The notes: generated by a model from the letters alone, not told the origin. A stretch of 64,000 bases of DNA from Caballeronia insecticola (GCF_000402035.1 NC_021287.1:496001-560000); one strand, 5' to 3'. Counted from the first letter of the stretch, positions 9,002 through 18,576 are shown. Made by a program: numbers and translations.

Positions 9002-9523
9002 ATGAGCGAAGTACAGACTGGCGCGCACACGCATGACGCGCCGCTCGTCGGCGTGCTGATGGGCTCCAGCTCCGACTGGGACGTGATGAAGCACGCCGTC
9101 GCGATTCTTCAGGAATTCGGTGTGCCGTATGAGGCGAAGGTCGTGTCGGCGCATCGCATGCCCGACGAAATGTTCGCCTATGCCGAGAGCGCGCGTGCGC
9201 GTGGCGTGCGCGCGATCATCGCGGGTGCGGGCGGCGCCGCGCATCTGCCCGGCATGCTGGCCGCGAAAACCACGCTGCCGGTGCTCGGCGTGCCGGTGGC
9301 GAGCAAGCATCTGAAGGGCGTCGATTCGCTGCACTCGATCGTGCAGATGCCCAAGGGCGTGCCGGTCGCGACCTTCGCTATCGGCGAGGCGGGCGCGGCG
9401 AACGCGGCGTTATTCGCGGTATCGCTTCTGAGCGTCACCGAGTCGCGTTATGCCGACGCGCTGGCCGCCTTCCGCGTCAGGCAGAATCAGGCCGCGCGCG
9501 ACATGGCGTTGCCGCCGCTCTGA
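9002..9523 (+). CDS. purE: N5-carboxyaminoimidazole ribonucleotide mutase
   Basis: 173 residues from ATG 9002, preceded by AAGGAAAAGG. It interconverts N5-CAIR and CAIR without ATP. Visible motifs are the PurE class I set: [30 protein letters not shown] and [27 protein letters not shown]. The last is the phosphate/substrate loop. The short N-terminal extension ([14 protein letters not shown]) is poorly conserved in such proteins. It is 53 bp after purC and 88 bp before purK, consistent with one operon. Confidence 0.96.
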   Translation: MSEVQTGAHTHDAPLVGVLMGSSSDWDVMKHAVAILQEFGVPYEAKVVSAHRMPDEMFAYAESARARGVRAIIAGAGGAAHLPGMLAAKTTLPVLGVPVASKHLKGVDSLHSIVQMPKGVPVATFAIGEAGAANAALFAVSLLSVTESRYADALAAFRVRQNQAARDMALPPL

Positions 9524-9611
9524 GGCTTCGTCACTCGTTTGACCCGTTGTCCTGTTAGCAACGCCTGAAAAACAGCCCGTTTCGCCCATTGTTCGCGACT
9601 CCGCCCCCACG

Positions 9612-10799
9612 ATGAACCCACACAACTCCCCGATCTCTCCCATCCTGCCGGGCGCCTGGCTCGGCATGGTCGGCGGCGGCCAGCTCGGCCGCATGTTCTG
9701 CTTCGCCGCTCAGTCGATGGGCTATCGCGTTGCCGTCCTCGATCCGGATGAAACGAGCCCGGCGGGCGCCGTCGCCGATCGTCATATCCGCGCTGCCTAC
9801 GACGACCGCGCCGCGCTCACCGAACTCGGCCGCCTGTGCGCGGCGATATCGACGGAATTCGAGAACGTGCCGTCCGCGAGCCTCGAATTTCTCGCGTCGT
9901 GCACGTTCGTGAGCCCGGCGGCGAGTTGCGTCGCGATTGCGCAGGACCGCGTCGCGGAGAAGCGCTTTATCGCGGAATCGGGCGTGCCGGTGGCGCCGCA
10001 TGTCGTGATCGAATCGCCGCAGGCGCTCGCCGCGCTCCCCGACGAGAAAATCGCCGCCGTGCTGCCCGGCATTCTCAAGACCGCGCGCTTGGGCTACGAC
10101 GGCAAGGGGCAGGTGAGCGTGCGCAACGTGCAGGAAGTGCGCACGGCGTATGCGTCGCTGTCGGGCGTGCCGTGCGTGCTGGAAAAGCGCATGCCGCTCA
10201 AGTACGAAGTGTCCGTGCTCATCGCGCGTGGCGGCGACGGCAAATCGGCCGTGTTCCCGCTCGCGCAGAACGTGCACGTGAACGGCATTCTCGCGAAGAC
10301 GGTCGTGCCCGCGCCCGACGCGCAGGCGTCGCTCGTCGCGCAGGCGCAGGACGCGGCGCTCACCATCGCCGCGAAGCTCGGCTACGTGGGCGTGCTGTGC
10401 GTGGAGTTCTTCGTGCTGGAGGACGGCTCGCTGATCGCGAACGAGATGGCGCCGCGTCCGCATAATTCCGGCCACTACACGGTCGATGCCTGCGCGACGA
10501 GCCAGTTCGAGCAGCAAGTGCGCGCGATGACCGGCATGCCGCTTGGCGACACGCGCCAGCATTCGCCGGCCGCGATGCTGAACCTGCTCGGCGATATCTG
10601 GTTCGACGGCGACAAGGCGCGTTCGCCCGCGTGGGCGGAAGTCGCCGCGATGCCGGCGGCGCGGCTGCATCTGTACGGCAAGGAAGACGCGCGCCGCGGC
10701 CGCAAGATGGGCCACATCAACTTCACGGCGGCGACGCTCGAGCAAGCGCGCACGGCGGCGCGCGACTGTGCGCGCATGCTGCACATTCCGCTCGATTAA
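9612..10799 (+). CDS. purK: 5-(carboxyamino)imidazole ribonucleotide synthase
   Basis: A 395-residue ATP-grasp enzyme that carboxylates AIR with bicarbonate and ATP to make N5-CAIR, the substrate of PurE. It has the N-terminal pre-ATP-grasp motif [16 protein letters not shown] (about residues 13-28), then [14 protein letters not shown] in the ATP-grasp domain. It ends the core with [27 protein letters not shown]. Full length for the family. Confidence 0.96.
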   Translation: MNPHNSPISPILPGAWLGMVGGGQLGRMFCFAAQSMGYRVAVLDPDETSPAGAVADRHIRAAYDDRAALTELGRLCAAISTEFENVPSASLEFLASCTFVSPAASCVAIAQDRVAEKRFIAESGVPVAPHVVIESPQALAALPDEKIAAVLPGILKTARLGYDGKGQVSVRNVQEVRTAYASLSGVPCVLEKRMPLKYEVSVLIARGGDGKSAVFPLAQNVHVNGILAKTVVPAPDAQASLVAQAQDAALTIAAKLGYVGVLCVEFFVLEDGSLIANEMAPRPHNSGHYTVDACATSQFEQQVRAMTGMPLGDTRQHSPAAMLNLLGDIWFDGDKARSPAWAEVAAMPAARLHLYGKEDARRGRKMGHINFTAATLEQARTAARDCARMLHIPLD

Positions 10800-10833
10800 A
10801 ACTTTTTAGTACGACTTTGGCAGCAAGCAGGCA

Positions 10834-11865
10834 ATGACCATCCATTTTCCGAGCGATGCGCAGATCGATGAAGCCGCGGCTTTGCTCGATGCGGGCGAAC
10901 TCGTCGCGTTTCCGACCGAAACGGTCTACGGGCTCGGCGGCGACGCCGAAAACCCCGATGCCATCGCGCGCATTTATGCCGCCAAGGGGCGGCCGGCGAA
11001 TCATCCGGTGATCGTGCATCTTGCGCCCGAGGCCGATCCCGGCTACTGGGTGCGCGAATTGCCCGCCGATGCGCAGAAGCTCATCGATGCGTTCTGGCCC
11101 GGGCCTCTGACGCTGATTCTCAAGCGTGGGGCGCATATTCCGGCGGCCGTGAGCGGCGGACAGGATTCGGTGGGCATTCGCTGTCCGTCGCATCCGGTCG
11201 CGCAGCAGATGTTGTCGGCGTTTCACGCGCGGCGGCATGGCACCGGCAAGCAGGGCGGCGTGGCGGGGCCGTCGGCGAACCGCTTCGGGCACGTGAGCCC
11301 GACGACCGCGCAGCACGTGCGCGACGAGTTCGGCAACGGCGTGCATGTGCTCGATGGCGGCGCGGCGGATGTCGGCATCGAATCGACAATTCTTGATTTG
11401 TCGCGCGGCTTTCCGGCGTTGTTGCGGCCGGGGCATGTGGGTCCGAAGCAGATCGCGGATGTGATTGGCGTCGCGCCGCGTTTGCCCGACGGCTCGGACG
11501 CGACGGCGCCGCGCGCATCGGGGACGCTCAAGGCGCATTACGCGCCGCGCACGCCGCTCGCGCTATTGCCGTTCGCGACGATCGCGCCGTTGATCGCGGC
11601 GCAGGATCGCGCGAGCGGCAGGAAGATCGCGCTGGTCGCGCGGGCGTCGAGCGCGGGCGAGTGGGCGCATGCGGCGAACGTGCATTTCGTCGCCGCGCCG
11701 GAGGATCCGCAGAGTTATGCGCGCGATCTGTATGGCTTGTTGCGTGCGCTGGATCGGGCGAATGTCGAGCGGATTCTGATCGAGAAGTTGCCGGAGTCGG
11801 TTGAGTGGATTGCGGTGAATGATCGGCTTGGACGGGCGGCGGCGGCGTTTGAGCGGGAGGAGTGA
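10834..11865 (+). CDS. tsaC: L-threonylcarbamoyladenylate synthase (TsaC/Sua5, long form)
   Basis: A 343-residue protein combining an N-terminal YrdC domain with a C-terminal Sua5 domain. The first contains GELVAFPTETVYGLGGDA, IYAAKGRPANHPVIVH, GIRCPSHPVAQQ and GPSANRFGHVSPTTAQHV. The second begins after the linker ASGTLKAHYAPRTPL. It makes threonylcarbamoyl-AMP for the t6A37 modification of ANN-decoding tRNAs. The long Sua5-like form would be annotated sua5 in some genomes. It is co-directional with purK, 34 bp away. The CRISPR leader begins right after its stop. Confidence 0.92.
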   Translation: MTIHFPSDAQIDEAAALLDAGELVAFPTETVYGLGGDAENPDAIARIYAAKGRPANHPVIVHLAPEADPGYWVRELPADAQKLIDAFWPGPLTLILKRGAHIPAAVSGGQDSVGIRCPSHPVAQQMLSAFHARRHGTGKQGGVAGPSANRFGHVSPTTAQHVRDEFGNGVHVLDGGAADVGIESTILDLSRGFPALLRPGHVGPKQIADVIGVAPRLPDGSDATAPRASGTLKAHYAPRTPLALLPFATIAPLIAAQDRASGRKIALVARASSAGEWAHAANVHFVAAPEDPQSYARDLYGLLRALDRANVERILIEKLPESVEWIAVNDRLGRAAAAFEREE

Positions 11866-11940
11866 AGGGGCGGGTTAGGGTCGGTTTGTGAAGATGGGTT
11901 GAAGGGATTTCGCTTTTGGATCAGTTGGTTATGATCTAGG
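11866..11940 (+). promoter_or_regulatory. Probable CRISPR leader
   Basis: The 75 bp between the tsaC stop and the first repeat are less GC-rich than their surroundings (for example GGATCAGTTGGTTATGATC). They abut the end of the array where repeats are identical. Repeat orientation (3' handle-like GATAGACCC reading plus) also places the leader here. The leader is short and no integration-host-factor site was verified. Confidence 0.5.
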
Positions 11941-12823
11941 GTTTCCTCCGCGTGCGCGGAGATAGACCCCAATGATTGCACCGCCTGATGCGGGTCAGGA
12001 TGTTTCCTCCGCGTGCGCGGAGATAGACCCGGGGCTTGGCTCCAAGGTTGCCAGTTCGTGCCGTTTCCTCCGCGTGCGCGGAGATAGACCCTCGACCGGA
12101 ATTTCTATTTGATCGACGCAGTGGTTTCCTCCGCGTGCGCGGAGATAGACCCGCGTCGTCCGACTCCTTCAGTGCGGGCGTCGGGGTTGCTCCGCGTGCG
12201 CGGAGATAGACCCAAGAAGGCCGCCGCCCATGACGGCGTACAGGTGGTTGCTCCGCGTGCGCGGAGATAGACCTGATGGCGATTTGATGAGGGTGCGAGC
12301 GCGTTGGGTTGCTCTGCGTGCGCGGAGATGGACCTTCAGAATAGTCGTGTATGCGCTGCGCGACTCGGGTTGCTCCGCGTGCGCGGAGATAGGCCCTCGA
12401 TCACGGCAGGTTGCATGATTTTCTTACCGGTTGCTCCGCGTGCGCGGAGATGGACCCGAGGTCACGAAAGGAGAGTTCGCCACTCCTACGTTTCCTCCGC
12501 GTGCGCGGAGATGGACCCCTGCGCGACTTCCAGTTCATGCCGCTGAACGTGTTTCCTCCGCGTGCGCGGAGATGGACCGGCCGTGCGCTTGAATATCAGC
12601 CTGCCCGAGCAGTTTCCTCCGCGTACGCGGTGATGGGCCTCGCTCGGAGACGCGGGAATCTTGTCGCCTGCCGGTTGCTCCGCGTGTGCGGAGATGGACC
12701 TCAGTTGAGCTTGTAGCCGCGCATGTAGACGCGGTTTTCTTTGCGTGTGCGGAGATGGGCCCGGTCAACACGCTTCGATGATGGGTTTCAATGAGTTTCC
12801 TCCGCCTGCACGCAGATAGACCC
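11941..12823 (+). CRISPR. Isolated type I-E-like CRISPR array, 15 repeats and 14 spacers
   Basis: Repeats of 29 nt begin at 11941, 12002, 12063, 12124, 12185, 12246, 12307, 12368, 12429, 12490, 12551, 12612, 12673, 12734 and 12795. The period is exactly 61 nt, so every spacer is 32 nt. The consensus starts GTTTCC, contains the palindrome CTCCGCG..CGCGGAG and ends GATAGACCC. Length, 32-nt spacers and the ATAGACC-type 3' handle match type I-E. The first four repeats are identical. Several later repeats vary (GGTTGC start, ATGGACC end), and repeats 12, 14 and 15 carry stem-disrupting changes. No cas gene is recognisable anywhere in the 64 kb. Open frames that read across the array are artefacts of the repeat. 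Confidence 0.96.
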
Positions 12824-12848
12824 GAATCGAGCCCGGCCCCCAAACCAA

Positions 12849-12878
12849 AACCGCCCGACAGTCCCCCGTCAGGCGGTT
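12849..12878 (-). terminator. Intrinsic terminator of the GDSL lipoprotein gene
   Basis: On the minus strand AACCGCCTGAC (12878-12868) pairs with GTCGGGCGGTT (12859-12849) with one T-G wobble. TTTTGGTTTGG follows. It lies 23 bp after the stop of the 12901-14007 gene. Confidence 0.7.
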
Positions 12879-12900
12879 CCAAATTCAACTCCCCAAACCG

Positions 12901-14007
12901 CTACTTCCCCAACCCCGACTTAGCAATCGTCTGCTCCGCCGTCTGCGCGTAAAGCGCATGCAGATGCGTCGTCGGATGCACGGTGTCGGCGTACATATAC
13001 GTTTGATCCGCGCCGGCCACCGTCAGCGTATCCGGCGAGCAGAACAGCGACGTGGCGAACGCCTGCGGATTCGGTTCGCCGAACTTCTGCGCCGCCGCGG
13101 CCATCGCTTGCAGATTGCACGCCGTGCCGGTGTTCGACACCGTAAAGCCGAACTGCGCTGCATTCGCCGTGATGTTCGCCAGCGGCGGCACGATGTCCAG
13201 ATAAATCACCTTCGACATCAACCCCGTTTGCGTGAGTGCTGCGGCCAGCGCCTGATTGAAGCCGAGCGATGCCTGCGAGAGCAACGCGCGCGACGTCGGA
13301 CTGCTCATCATGCCCTGCGGCGTCGTGCCGATATCCGGCACGTTCGATACGAGCACATGCGTCGCGCCGTTCTGCACGACCTTGCCGATCACGCCCGCGA
13401 GGTCGATCGCCGCCTGGCCGATCGCCGCAGTCGCTGCGGCGGGCGTCATCTGGCCGGCCTGAACCGCCTGCAGGTTGAAGAGGATATCGTTCGCGCCGCC
13501 GTTGACGATCACCAGTTGCCCCGCGTTGAAGCTGCCATGCGACGCGAGATAGTTGGTCAATTGCTGCGCAACCGGCACCGTGAGCGTGCCGGTGAAGTTG
13601 TTCGGATCGGTGGTCGCGTGCCCGATGCCGATCGGATTCGTCACGCGCGAGCCGCCCTGCGCGTAGCCCAGTCCCGATTGCACGGCGGGTGCGGTGCCGA
13701 AGCCGCCGGTCATCGCAGGCTTGAGCGTGTCGCCGTAGTATTGCGCGACGTTCTGCGTCCACACTTGCCCCGGGTTCGTCGTGAATCGGCCGCCGCCGAA
13801 GTTCGACGCCGCCACCGGCGCGTACGTGCCGACATCGGACAGGCTGTCGCCGAAGGACACCACCTGCAGCTTGACGCCGCCCGCGGGCGTGGAATTGTTG
13901 TCGTCGCCACCGCCGCCGCATGCCGCGAGCAGGGCGAATGCGGCGCTGGCCGTCGCGAACTGGGCCAGGCGCACCAGGGTGGCGCGCGTCGAGCGTTGCT
14001 TCATCAT
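12901..14007 (-). CDS. GDSL/SGNH-family esterase-like lipoprotein
   Basis: 368 residues. The N-terminus (RLAQFATASAAFALLAACGGGG) is a lipoprotein signal with lipobox LLAAC, so the protein should be lipidated and face the periplasm or outer membrane. Block I of the SGNH fold is VVSFGDSLSDVGTY (catalytic Ser about residue 55). IVNGGANDILFNL is block III (G-x-N-D), and the C-terminal YADTVHPTTHLHALYA gives the catalytic Asp/His pair. Such enzymes hydrolyse ester substrates ranging from lipids to polysaccharide acetyl groups. The substrate cannot be read from sequence. Two adjacent ATGs (14007 and 14004) are possible starts, with GAGG just upstream. Confidence 0.85.
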   Translation of the reverse strand: MMKQRSTRATLVRLAQFATASAAFALLAACGGGGDDNNSTPAGGVKLQVVSFGDSLSDVGTYAPVAASNFGGGRFTTNPGQVWTQNVAQYYGDTLKPAMTGGFGTAPAVQSGLGYAQGGSRVTNPIGIGHATTDPNNFTGTLTVPVAQQLTNYLASHGSFNAGQLVIVNGGANDILFNLQAVQAGQMTPAAATAAIGQAAIDLAGVIGKVVQNGATHVLVSNVPDIGTTPQGMMSSPTSRALLSQASLGFNQALAAALTQTGLMSKVIYLDIVPPLANITANAAQFGFTVSNTGTACNLQAMAAAAQKFGEPNPQAFATSLFCSPDTLTVAGADQTYMYADTVHPTTHLHALYAQTAEQTIAKSGLGK

Positions 14008-14278
14008 GGACCTCGTCTCCGTTCTTCGATGTTTTCTAATTTGCTCGCGGCGCTCGACCTGTTCCGGTCTTCATGCCGTCTTCACGCCGCGTAACCGCGA
14101 GTTTAAGCGATGCGGCACATCCGCCCGGCTACATGACAACCCGTATCCGGCCGAGCGCCGTGCCCGACAGCGTACACGGCGCGCGCGGCTTTCCGGATGC
14201 GACTTCGTAGAAGAAATCTTCGGTCGAATCCGGCTTCCATGCCTGCGCGCGGCGTGTCCCGCCGACGCCCGCGCGCAC

Positions 14279-15886
14279 TCACTCCTCGACGCCGGGCTTG
14301 CGCGCGCCTTCGTAGACCCATTCGAGCAGCGCGTCGTGCGCGGCGCGCGCGGCCTCGGCGCGCGGATCGTTGATGAAGCTCACGACGACATAGCTCTCGC
14401 CATTCGCCGCGCCGACATAGCCCGCGATCGCGCGCACATCGCGCAGCGTGCCGGTCTTGATGTGCGCGTTGCCGAGCGCACCGGCGTTGGTCAGCCGGTT
14501 GCGCATGGTGCCGTCGACGCCCGCGATCGGCAGCGACTCCACGAACACCTGCGCGACCGGACTCGCGTTGGCCGCCACCAGCAATTCGGCGAGCGACAGC
14601 GCGCTGATGGATTCGTCGCGCGACAGGCCCGAGCCGTTATCGAGCGAGAGGCCGTCCATCGGCAGGGCGCTGCGGCGCAGGAACGCCTGAATGGCCTGCG
14701 CGGATTTCGCGGTCGTCGCGGGCGGCTTCAACTGCGCCGCGCCGATGGTGAGGAACAGGTTGCGCGCCATCACGTTGTTGCTGAACTTGTTGATGTCGCG
14801 AACGACGTCGGAGAGCACAGGACTGCGATGCGTGCCGACGAGCCGCGCGCCCGAGGGTGTCGGGCCTTCGCGCGTCGTCCCTTCGAAGGTGCCGCCCGCC
14901 TGCTTCCACAGCGCGAGGAAGCCGCCCGCGAAGAAGGTGGAGTGATCGAGCGCGGCGACGTTGATCGTGCGCGAGCCGCAGCGCAGCGGATAGTCGCCGA
15001 TGAACGACGCCTGCACGAAGCCGCCCTGCGTCTGCGCCACACTCGGCGACGCCGCCGACAGCGAGCCCACGCACGCGCCGCGCGTCACGCGCAGTTCGTT
15101 GTCGATCTGCAATTGGGCGAGCTGCGGCAACACGTCGATGGCGACCTGCCCGTCGGGGCTCGGCGTCAGCGTGAAGGACAGCGACTTGAACGCGTAGAGC
15201 AGCGGGTCCGGGCCGACGTTATAGGGCGCGGAATCGTCGTTGTCGAAGGCGGGGAGATCGCGCGTGGAGGCGTCGAAATAGCGCTTGTCGAGCACGAGCG
15301 CGCCGTCGATGCCGGTGATGCCGCTCTTGCGGATCTGATCGACGAGATCGATCAGTTCTTCCGGCACGAGCTTCGGATCTCCCGTGCCCTGAATGTACAG
15401 ATTGCCGTGCAGCACGCCTTGCGGATCGATCTGGCCGTCGGCGTAAGCGGTCGTCTTCCAGCGATAGTCCGGCCCGAGAATCGAGAGGCCCGCATAGGTG
15501 GTGACGAGCTTCATCGTCGAGGCGGGCAGCATCGGCGTGTCTGCGTTGATCGCGACGAGCGGCACCGGGCCGCCCACGCGTTGCACGACGACGCTCATCG
15601 ACGAAAGCGGCACATGCGCGCGCGCGAGCGCGGTCATGACCGATGCAGGCAACGGCCCGACAGGCACGCTCGCTTTTGCGGCACGTTCGGCCTTCGCGCT
15701 CTTCGCCGCGTGTTTGGCCTTCGAGCCGCCTCGGGCGGCGCGCTCGGGCGCCTGCGCCTGCGATTCGGCCTTCGTGCCGCCGCGCGCCTGAGTATCGGGC
15801 GCATGGCCGAGCGCGGCGCATGCGAGGAGCGCACAGAGCGTGAATGAGGAGAGACGGCGAGATACGGATTGAAATGCTAGAGGCAT
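14279..15886 (-). CDS. dacB: D-alanyl-D-alanine carboxypeptidase/endopeptidase (PBP4 family)
   Basis: A 535-residue peptidase family S13 protein of the periplasm that trims or cuts peptidoglycan cross-links. A Sec signal (SSFTLCALLACAALGHA) is followed by a low-complexity Ala/Lys/Gln linker (about residues 33-72, AKHAAKSAKAERAAKAS) that is unusual. The active-site motifs are PASTMKL (SxxK, about residue 120), INKFSNNVMARNLF (SxN) and NAHIKTGTLRDVRAIAGYV (KTG). The long insertion between SxxK and SxN is typical of PBP4. No Shine-Dalgarno is evident before 15886, so the start is uncertain. The region 15887-16115 separates it from a divergently transcribed two-component system. Confidence 0.93.
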   Translation of the reverse strand: MPLAFQSVSRRLSSFTLCALLACAALGHAPDTQARGGTKAESQAQAPERAARGGSKAKHAAKSAKAERAAKASVPVGPLPASVMTALARAHVPLSSMSVVVQRVGGPVPLVAINADTPMLPASTMKLVTTYAGLSILGPDYRWKTTAYADGQIDPQGVLHGNLYIQGTGDPKLVPEELIDLVDQIRKSGITGIDGALVLDKRYFDASTRDLPAFDNDDSAPYNVGPDPLLYAFKSLSFTLTPSPDGQVAIDVLPQLAQLQIDNELRVTRGACVGSLSAASPSVAQTQGGFVQASFIGDYPLRCGSRTINVAALDHSTFFAGGFLALWKQAGGTFEGTTREGPTPSGARLVGTHRSPVLSDVVRDINKFSNNVMARNLFLTIGAAQLKPPATTAKSAQAIQAFLRRSALPMDGLSLDNGSGLSRDESISALSLAELLVAANASPVAQVFVESLPIAGVDGTMRNRLTNAGALGNAHIKTGTLRDVRAIAGYVGAANGESYVVVSFINDPRAEAARAAHDALLEWVYEGARKPGVEE

Positions 15887-16115
15887 GGAGGAAAGGGTTT
15901 GACGGGCACGAAGCGGCTATTGTAGACAAGCTGGCTTGCGGTAATCGTACGAATGAGGGTCGCACGGCGCGGTATCTGCGGTTAAAAGCGCAGCCAGGGG
16001 CGGTCAGGCGCGGTTAAGACCCGCTTAAGCCTGTGGCGGGGCCGCGCGGCTACAATGGCTCGCAAGCCGCCGCGGCCCGAAGGCCGTTCCACACAACCAC
16101 GGACAATCATGTGCC

Positions 16116-16778
16116 ATGCGAATCCTGCTTGTCGAAGATGACCGGATGATCGCCGAAGGCGTGCGCAAGGCGCTGCGCGCGGACGGCTTCGCAGTCGACT
16201 GGGTGCAGGACGGCGAGGCCGCGCTCACGGCCGTGACGGGCGAGTCTTACGATCTGATGCTGCTCGACCTGGGCCTGCCCAAACGCGACGGCCTCGACGT
16301 GCTGAAAACGCTGCGCGCACGCGCCAACGCGCTGCCGGTGCTGATCGTGACGGCGCGCGATGCCATCGCGGATCGCGTGAAAGGGCTCGATGCCGGCGCG
16401 GACGATTACCTCGTCAAGCCCTTCGATCTCGACGAACTGGGCGCGCGCATGCGTGCGCTGATCCGCCGTCACGCGGGGCGGGGCGAATCGCTCGTGCGGC
16501 ACGGTGAACTGACGCTCGATCCGGTCGGCCATCAGGTGACGCTCGCGGGCGCGCCCGTGTCGCTGTCGGCGCGTGAATTCGCGCTTCTCGAAGCGTTGAT
16601 GGCGCGGCCCGGCGCGGTGCTCTCGAAGAGCCAGCTCGAAGAGAAAATCTACGGCTGGGGCGAGGAGATCGGCAGCAATACCGTCGAGGTGTATATCCAT
16701 TCGCTTCGCAAGAAACTCGGCGCGGACCTCATCCGTAACGTGCGCGGCCTGGGCTACATGGTCGCGAAGGACGCCTGA
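16116..16778 (+). CDS. OmpR-family response regulator
   Basis: A 220-residue two-domain regulator. The receiver domain has the acidic pair in LLVEDDRMI, the phospho-acceptor Asp in YDLMLLDLGLPKRDG (about residue 51), VTARDA and the conserved Lys in DDYLVKPFDLDELGARM. The C-terminal winged helix reads LSAREFALLEALMARPGAVLSKSQLEEKIYGWGEE..NTVEVYIHSLRKKLG. It is closest in style to the QseB/PmrA subgroup. Its stop overlaps the kinase start by 1 nt (TGATG), so the pair is translationally coupled. The target genes cannot be read here. dacB is divergent next door. Confidence 0.9.
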   Translation: MRILLVEDDRMIAEGVRKALRADGFAVDWVQDGEAALTAVTGESYDLMLLDLGLPKRDGLDVLKTLRARANALPVLIVTARDAIADRVKGLDAGADDYLVKPFDLDELGARMRALIRRHAGRGESLVRHGELTLDPVGHQVTLAGAPVSLSAREFALLEALMARPGAVLSKSQLEEKIYGWGEEIGSNTVEVYIHSLRKKLGADLIRNVRGLGYMVAKDA

Positions 16779-18079
16779 TGCGGTCGATCCGCCGGCAATT
16801 GCTGATCTGGCTGCTCGCGCTGGTGATTGTCGGCGTGGGGTTTGCCGGGTGGCTCATCTACCGGCAGGCGCTCGCCGAAGCCAACGAACTCTTCGATTAT
16901 CAGTTGCAGCAGATTGCGGCCGCGTTGCCGTCGGAGCCGTTTTCGTCGGTGCTGACCTCGCGCAGTGAAAGCGATGAAGGCGTCGTCATCCAGATATGGA
17001 ATCGCAACGGCGTGCTGATGTATTACTCGCATCCGCGCGTGCCGCTCGCACCGCACGCCGAACTTGGCTTCTCCACGGAAATGACGCCGCGCGGCGAATG
17101 GCGCGTGTATAGCGCGATCGTCGGCGACAACGTCGTGCAACTGGCGCAGCCGCTCTCTATCCGCAACCGCGTCGCGGCGGGCGTCGCGTGGCGCACGCTG
17201 TGGCCGCTCGTGCTCCTGCTGCCGCTGCTCGGACTCGCGATCTGGGTGATCGTGGGCCTCGGTCTGGCGCCCCTGCAACGCGTGACCCGCGCGCTCGACA
17301 CGCGCCATCCCGAGGCGCTCGATCCCTTGTCCGATCAGCGTTTGCCGCAGGAAGTGCAGCCGGTGGTGCGGGCGCTCAATGCGCTGCTGTCGCGTTTGTC
17401 GGCGGCGCTCGACACGCAGAAAGCTTTCGTCGCCGATGCCGCGCACGAGTTGCGCACGCCGCTCGCCGCCGTGCAGATTCAGGCGCAACTGGTCGCGCGT
17501 GCACAGGACGACGCATCGCGGCGCGAGGCGCTCGCGGACTTGCATGAAGGCGTCGCGCGTGCGACGCGGCTCGCGGAGCAGTTGCTCGCGCTCGCGCGCT
17601 CGGAGCCGGACGGCAAGGGCGTGACGACGACCGTCGATCTGCGCGCGCTGCTCGAAACGTGCGTGCGCGGCTATGTGCTGGTCGCGCAGGAGCGCGGCGT
17701 CGATCTCGGCATCGAGGCGAGCGAGCCCGCCAGCGTGACCGGCGATCCCGACGCGTTGCGCGTGATGTTCAACAATCTCATCGACAACGCGACGAAGTAC
17801 ACGCCGAAGGGCGGGCGTGTGGATGTTGTCTTAACAATACAGAACGGGCGTCCGACCGTCGAAATCGCGGACAACGGACCGGGCATTCCTCAAGAAGAAC
17901 GAGAAAAAGTGTTTGACCGGTTCTACCGAGTGGGCGAAGGCGCGGGCCGTGCCAGAACCGATATCGCCGGAAGCGGGCTGGGCCTCGCGATCGTTCGGCG
18001 CGTGGCCGACCAGCATGCCGCAACGGTGTCGCTCACGCAGTCTCAAGCCGGCGGACTGAGCGCGTCGATTCGGTTCTGA
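16778..18079 (+). CDS. Sensor histidine kinase, QseC/PmrB-like
   Basis: 433 residues. The first membrane segment is LLIWLLALVIVGVGFAGWLIY (about residues 8-28). A periplasmic sensor domain of about 120 residues is followed by a second segment, LVLLLPLLGLAIWVIVGLGL. The H-box is FVADAAHELRTPLAAVQIQAQL (phospho-His about residue 226). The N-box is NNLIDNATKYTPKGGRV, the G1 box EIADNGPGIP and the G2 box GSGLGLAIVRRV. It forms a cognate pair with the overlapping upstream regulator. Confidence 0.9.
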   Translation: MRSIRRQLLIWLLALVIVGVGFAGWLIYRQALAEANELFDYQLQQIAAALPSEPFSSVLTSRSESDEGVVIQIWNRNGVLMYYSHPRVPLAPHAELGFSTEMTPRGEWRVYSAIVGDNVVQLAQPLSIRNRVAAGVAWRTLWPLVLLLPLLGLAIWVIVGLGLAPLQRVTRALDTRHPEALDPLSDQRLPQEVQPVVRALNALLSRLSAALDTQKAFVADAAHELRTPLAAVQIQAQLVARAQDDASRREALADLHEGVARATRLAEQLLALARSEPDGKGVTTTVDLRALLETCVRGYVLVAQERGVDLGIEASEPASVTGDPDALRVMFNNLIDNATKYTPKGGRVDVVLTIQNGRPTVEIADNGPGIPQEEREKVFDRFYRVGEGAGRARTDIAGSGLGLAIVRRVADQHAATVSLTQSQAGGLSASIRF

Positions 18080-18576
18080 CCCGCTAGCCTCAAGGCTTTC
18101 GCTGCCTTTGGGCAGCAATCTCCGATCTCTTTCACAAAACCTGCGGTCGCGGGAATGACCCGGCGCGCGCCGGCATTCCTGTTGGTTCATCGAAGCACGA
18201 CATCGACTGATTCGTGCGATGGGAAAAGACGCGTGTTTTTCCGAAAAAAGACGATTTACATAAACTAAAACGGAAAACTTAAAAATAAGAAAACCCTGAA
18301 TTTCTTAGAACGATTGCCCGAAAGCTTATTAGGATTGAGCCGATTAGCAAGGTAATTGCCTGTCTGTACATTACGTTCGTAACAGGCAGCAATATTTCCG
18401 CATTGCCTGACTGTTGTCATGTTTTAGGGGGTTTGTCTGTTTCAGGCCTTAACGCCCCCAGATTCGTTCGAAGTTTTCACGACCGCCATCCAAATGGCGC
18501 GCGCTTAACGCTGTCCGCGCGAACGAACGAATCAATTCCCTCTTTTCATTAGTCAGTTTGAATTATTAGGTCTCGC
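18080..18576. other. 497-bp intergenic region with hairpins and an AT-rich adhesin leader
   Basis: Two hairpins follow the kinase: GCTGCC (18101-18106) / GGCAGC (18111-18116), and a larger one combining GGAATG..CCGGCG (18152-18165) with CGCCGG..CATTCC (18168-18179). The next 200 bp (about 18230-18440) are strikingly AT-rich for this window and probably hold the promoter and control region of the adhesin gene. No open reading frame of note is present. Confidence 0.5.

Noticed and set aside
12230..12716. Open reading frames of 62-117 codons crossing the CRISPR array
   Set aside because: Their translations repeat the same CSACAEM/LRVRGD-type words every 61 nt. They are read-through of the repeats, not proteins.
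14103..14321. 72-codon minus-strand frame downstream of dacB
   Set aside because: Arg/Ala-rich random-looking composition. It overlaps the end of dacB in another frame.
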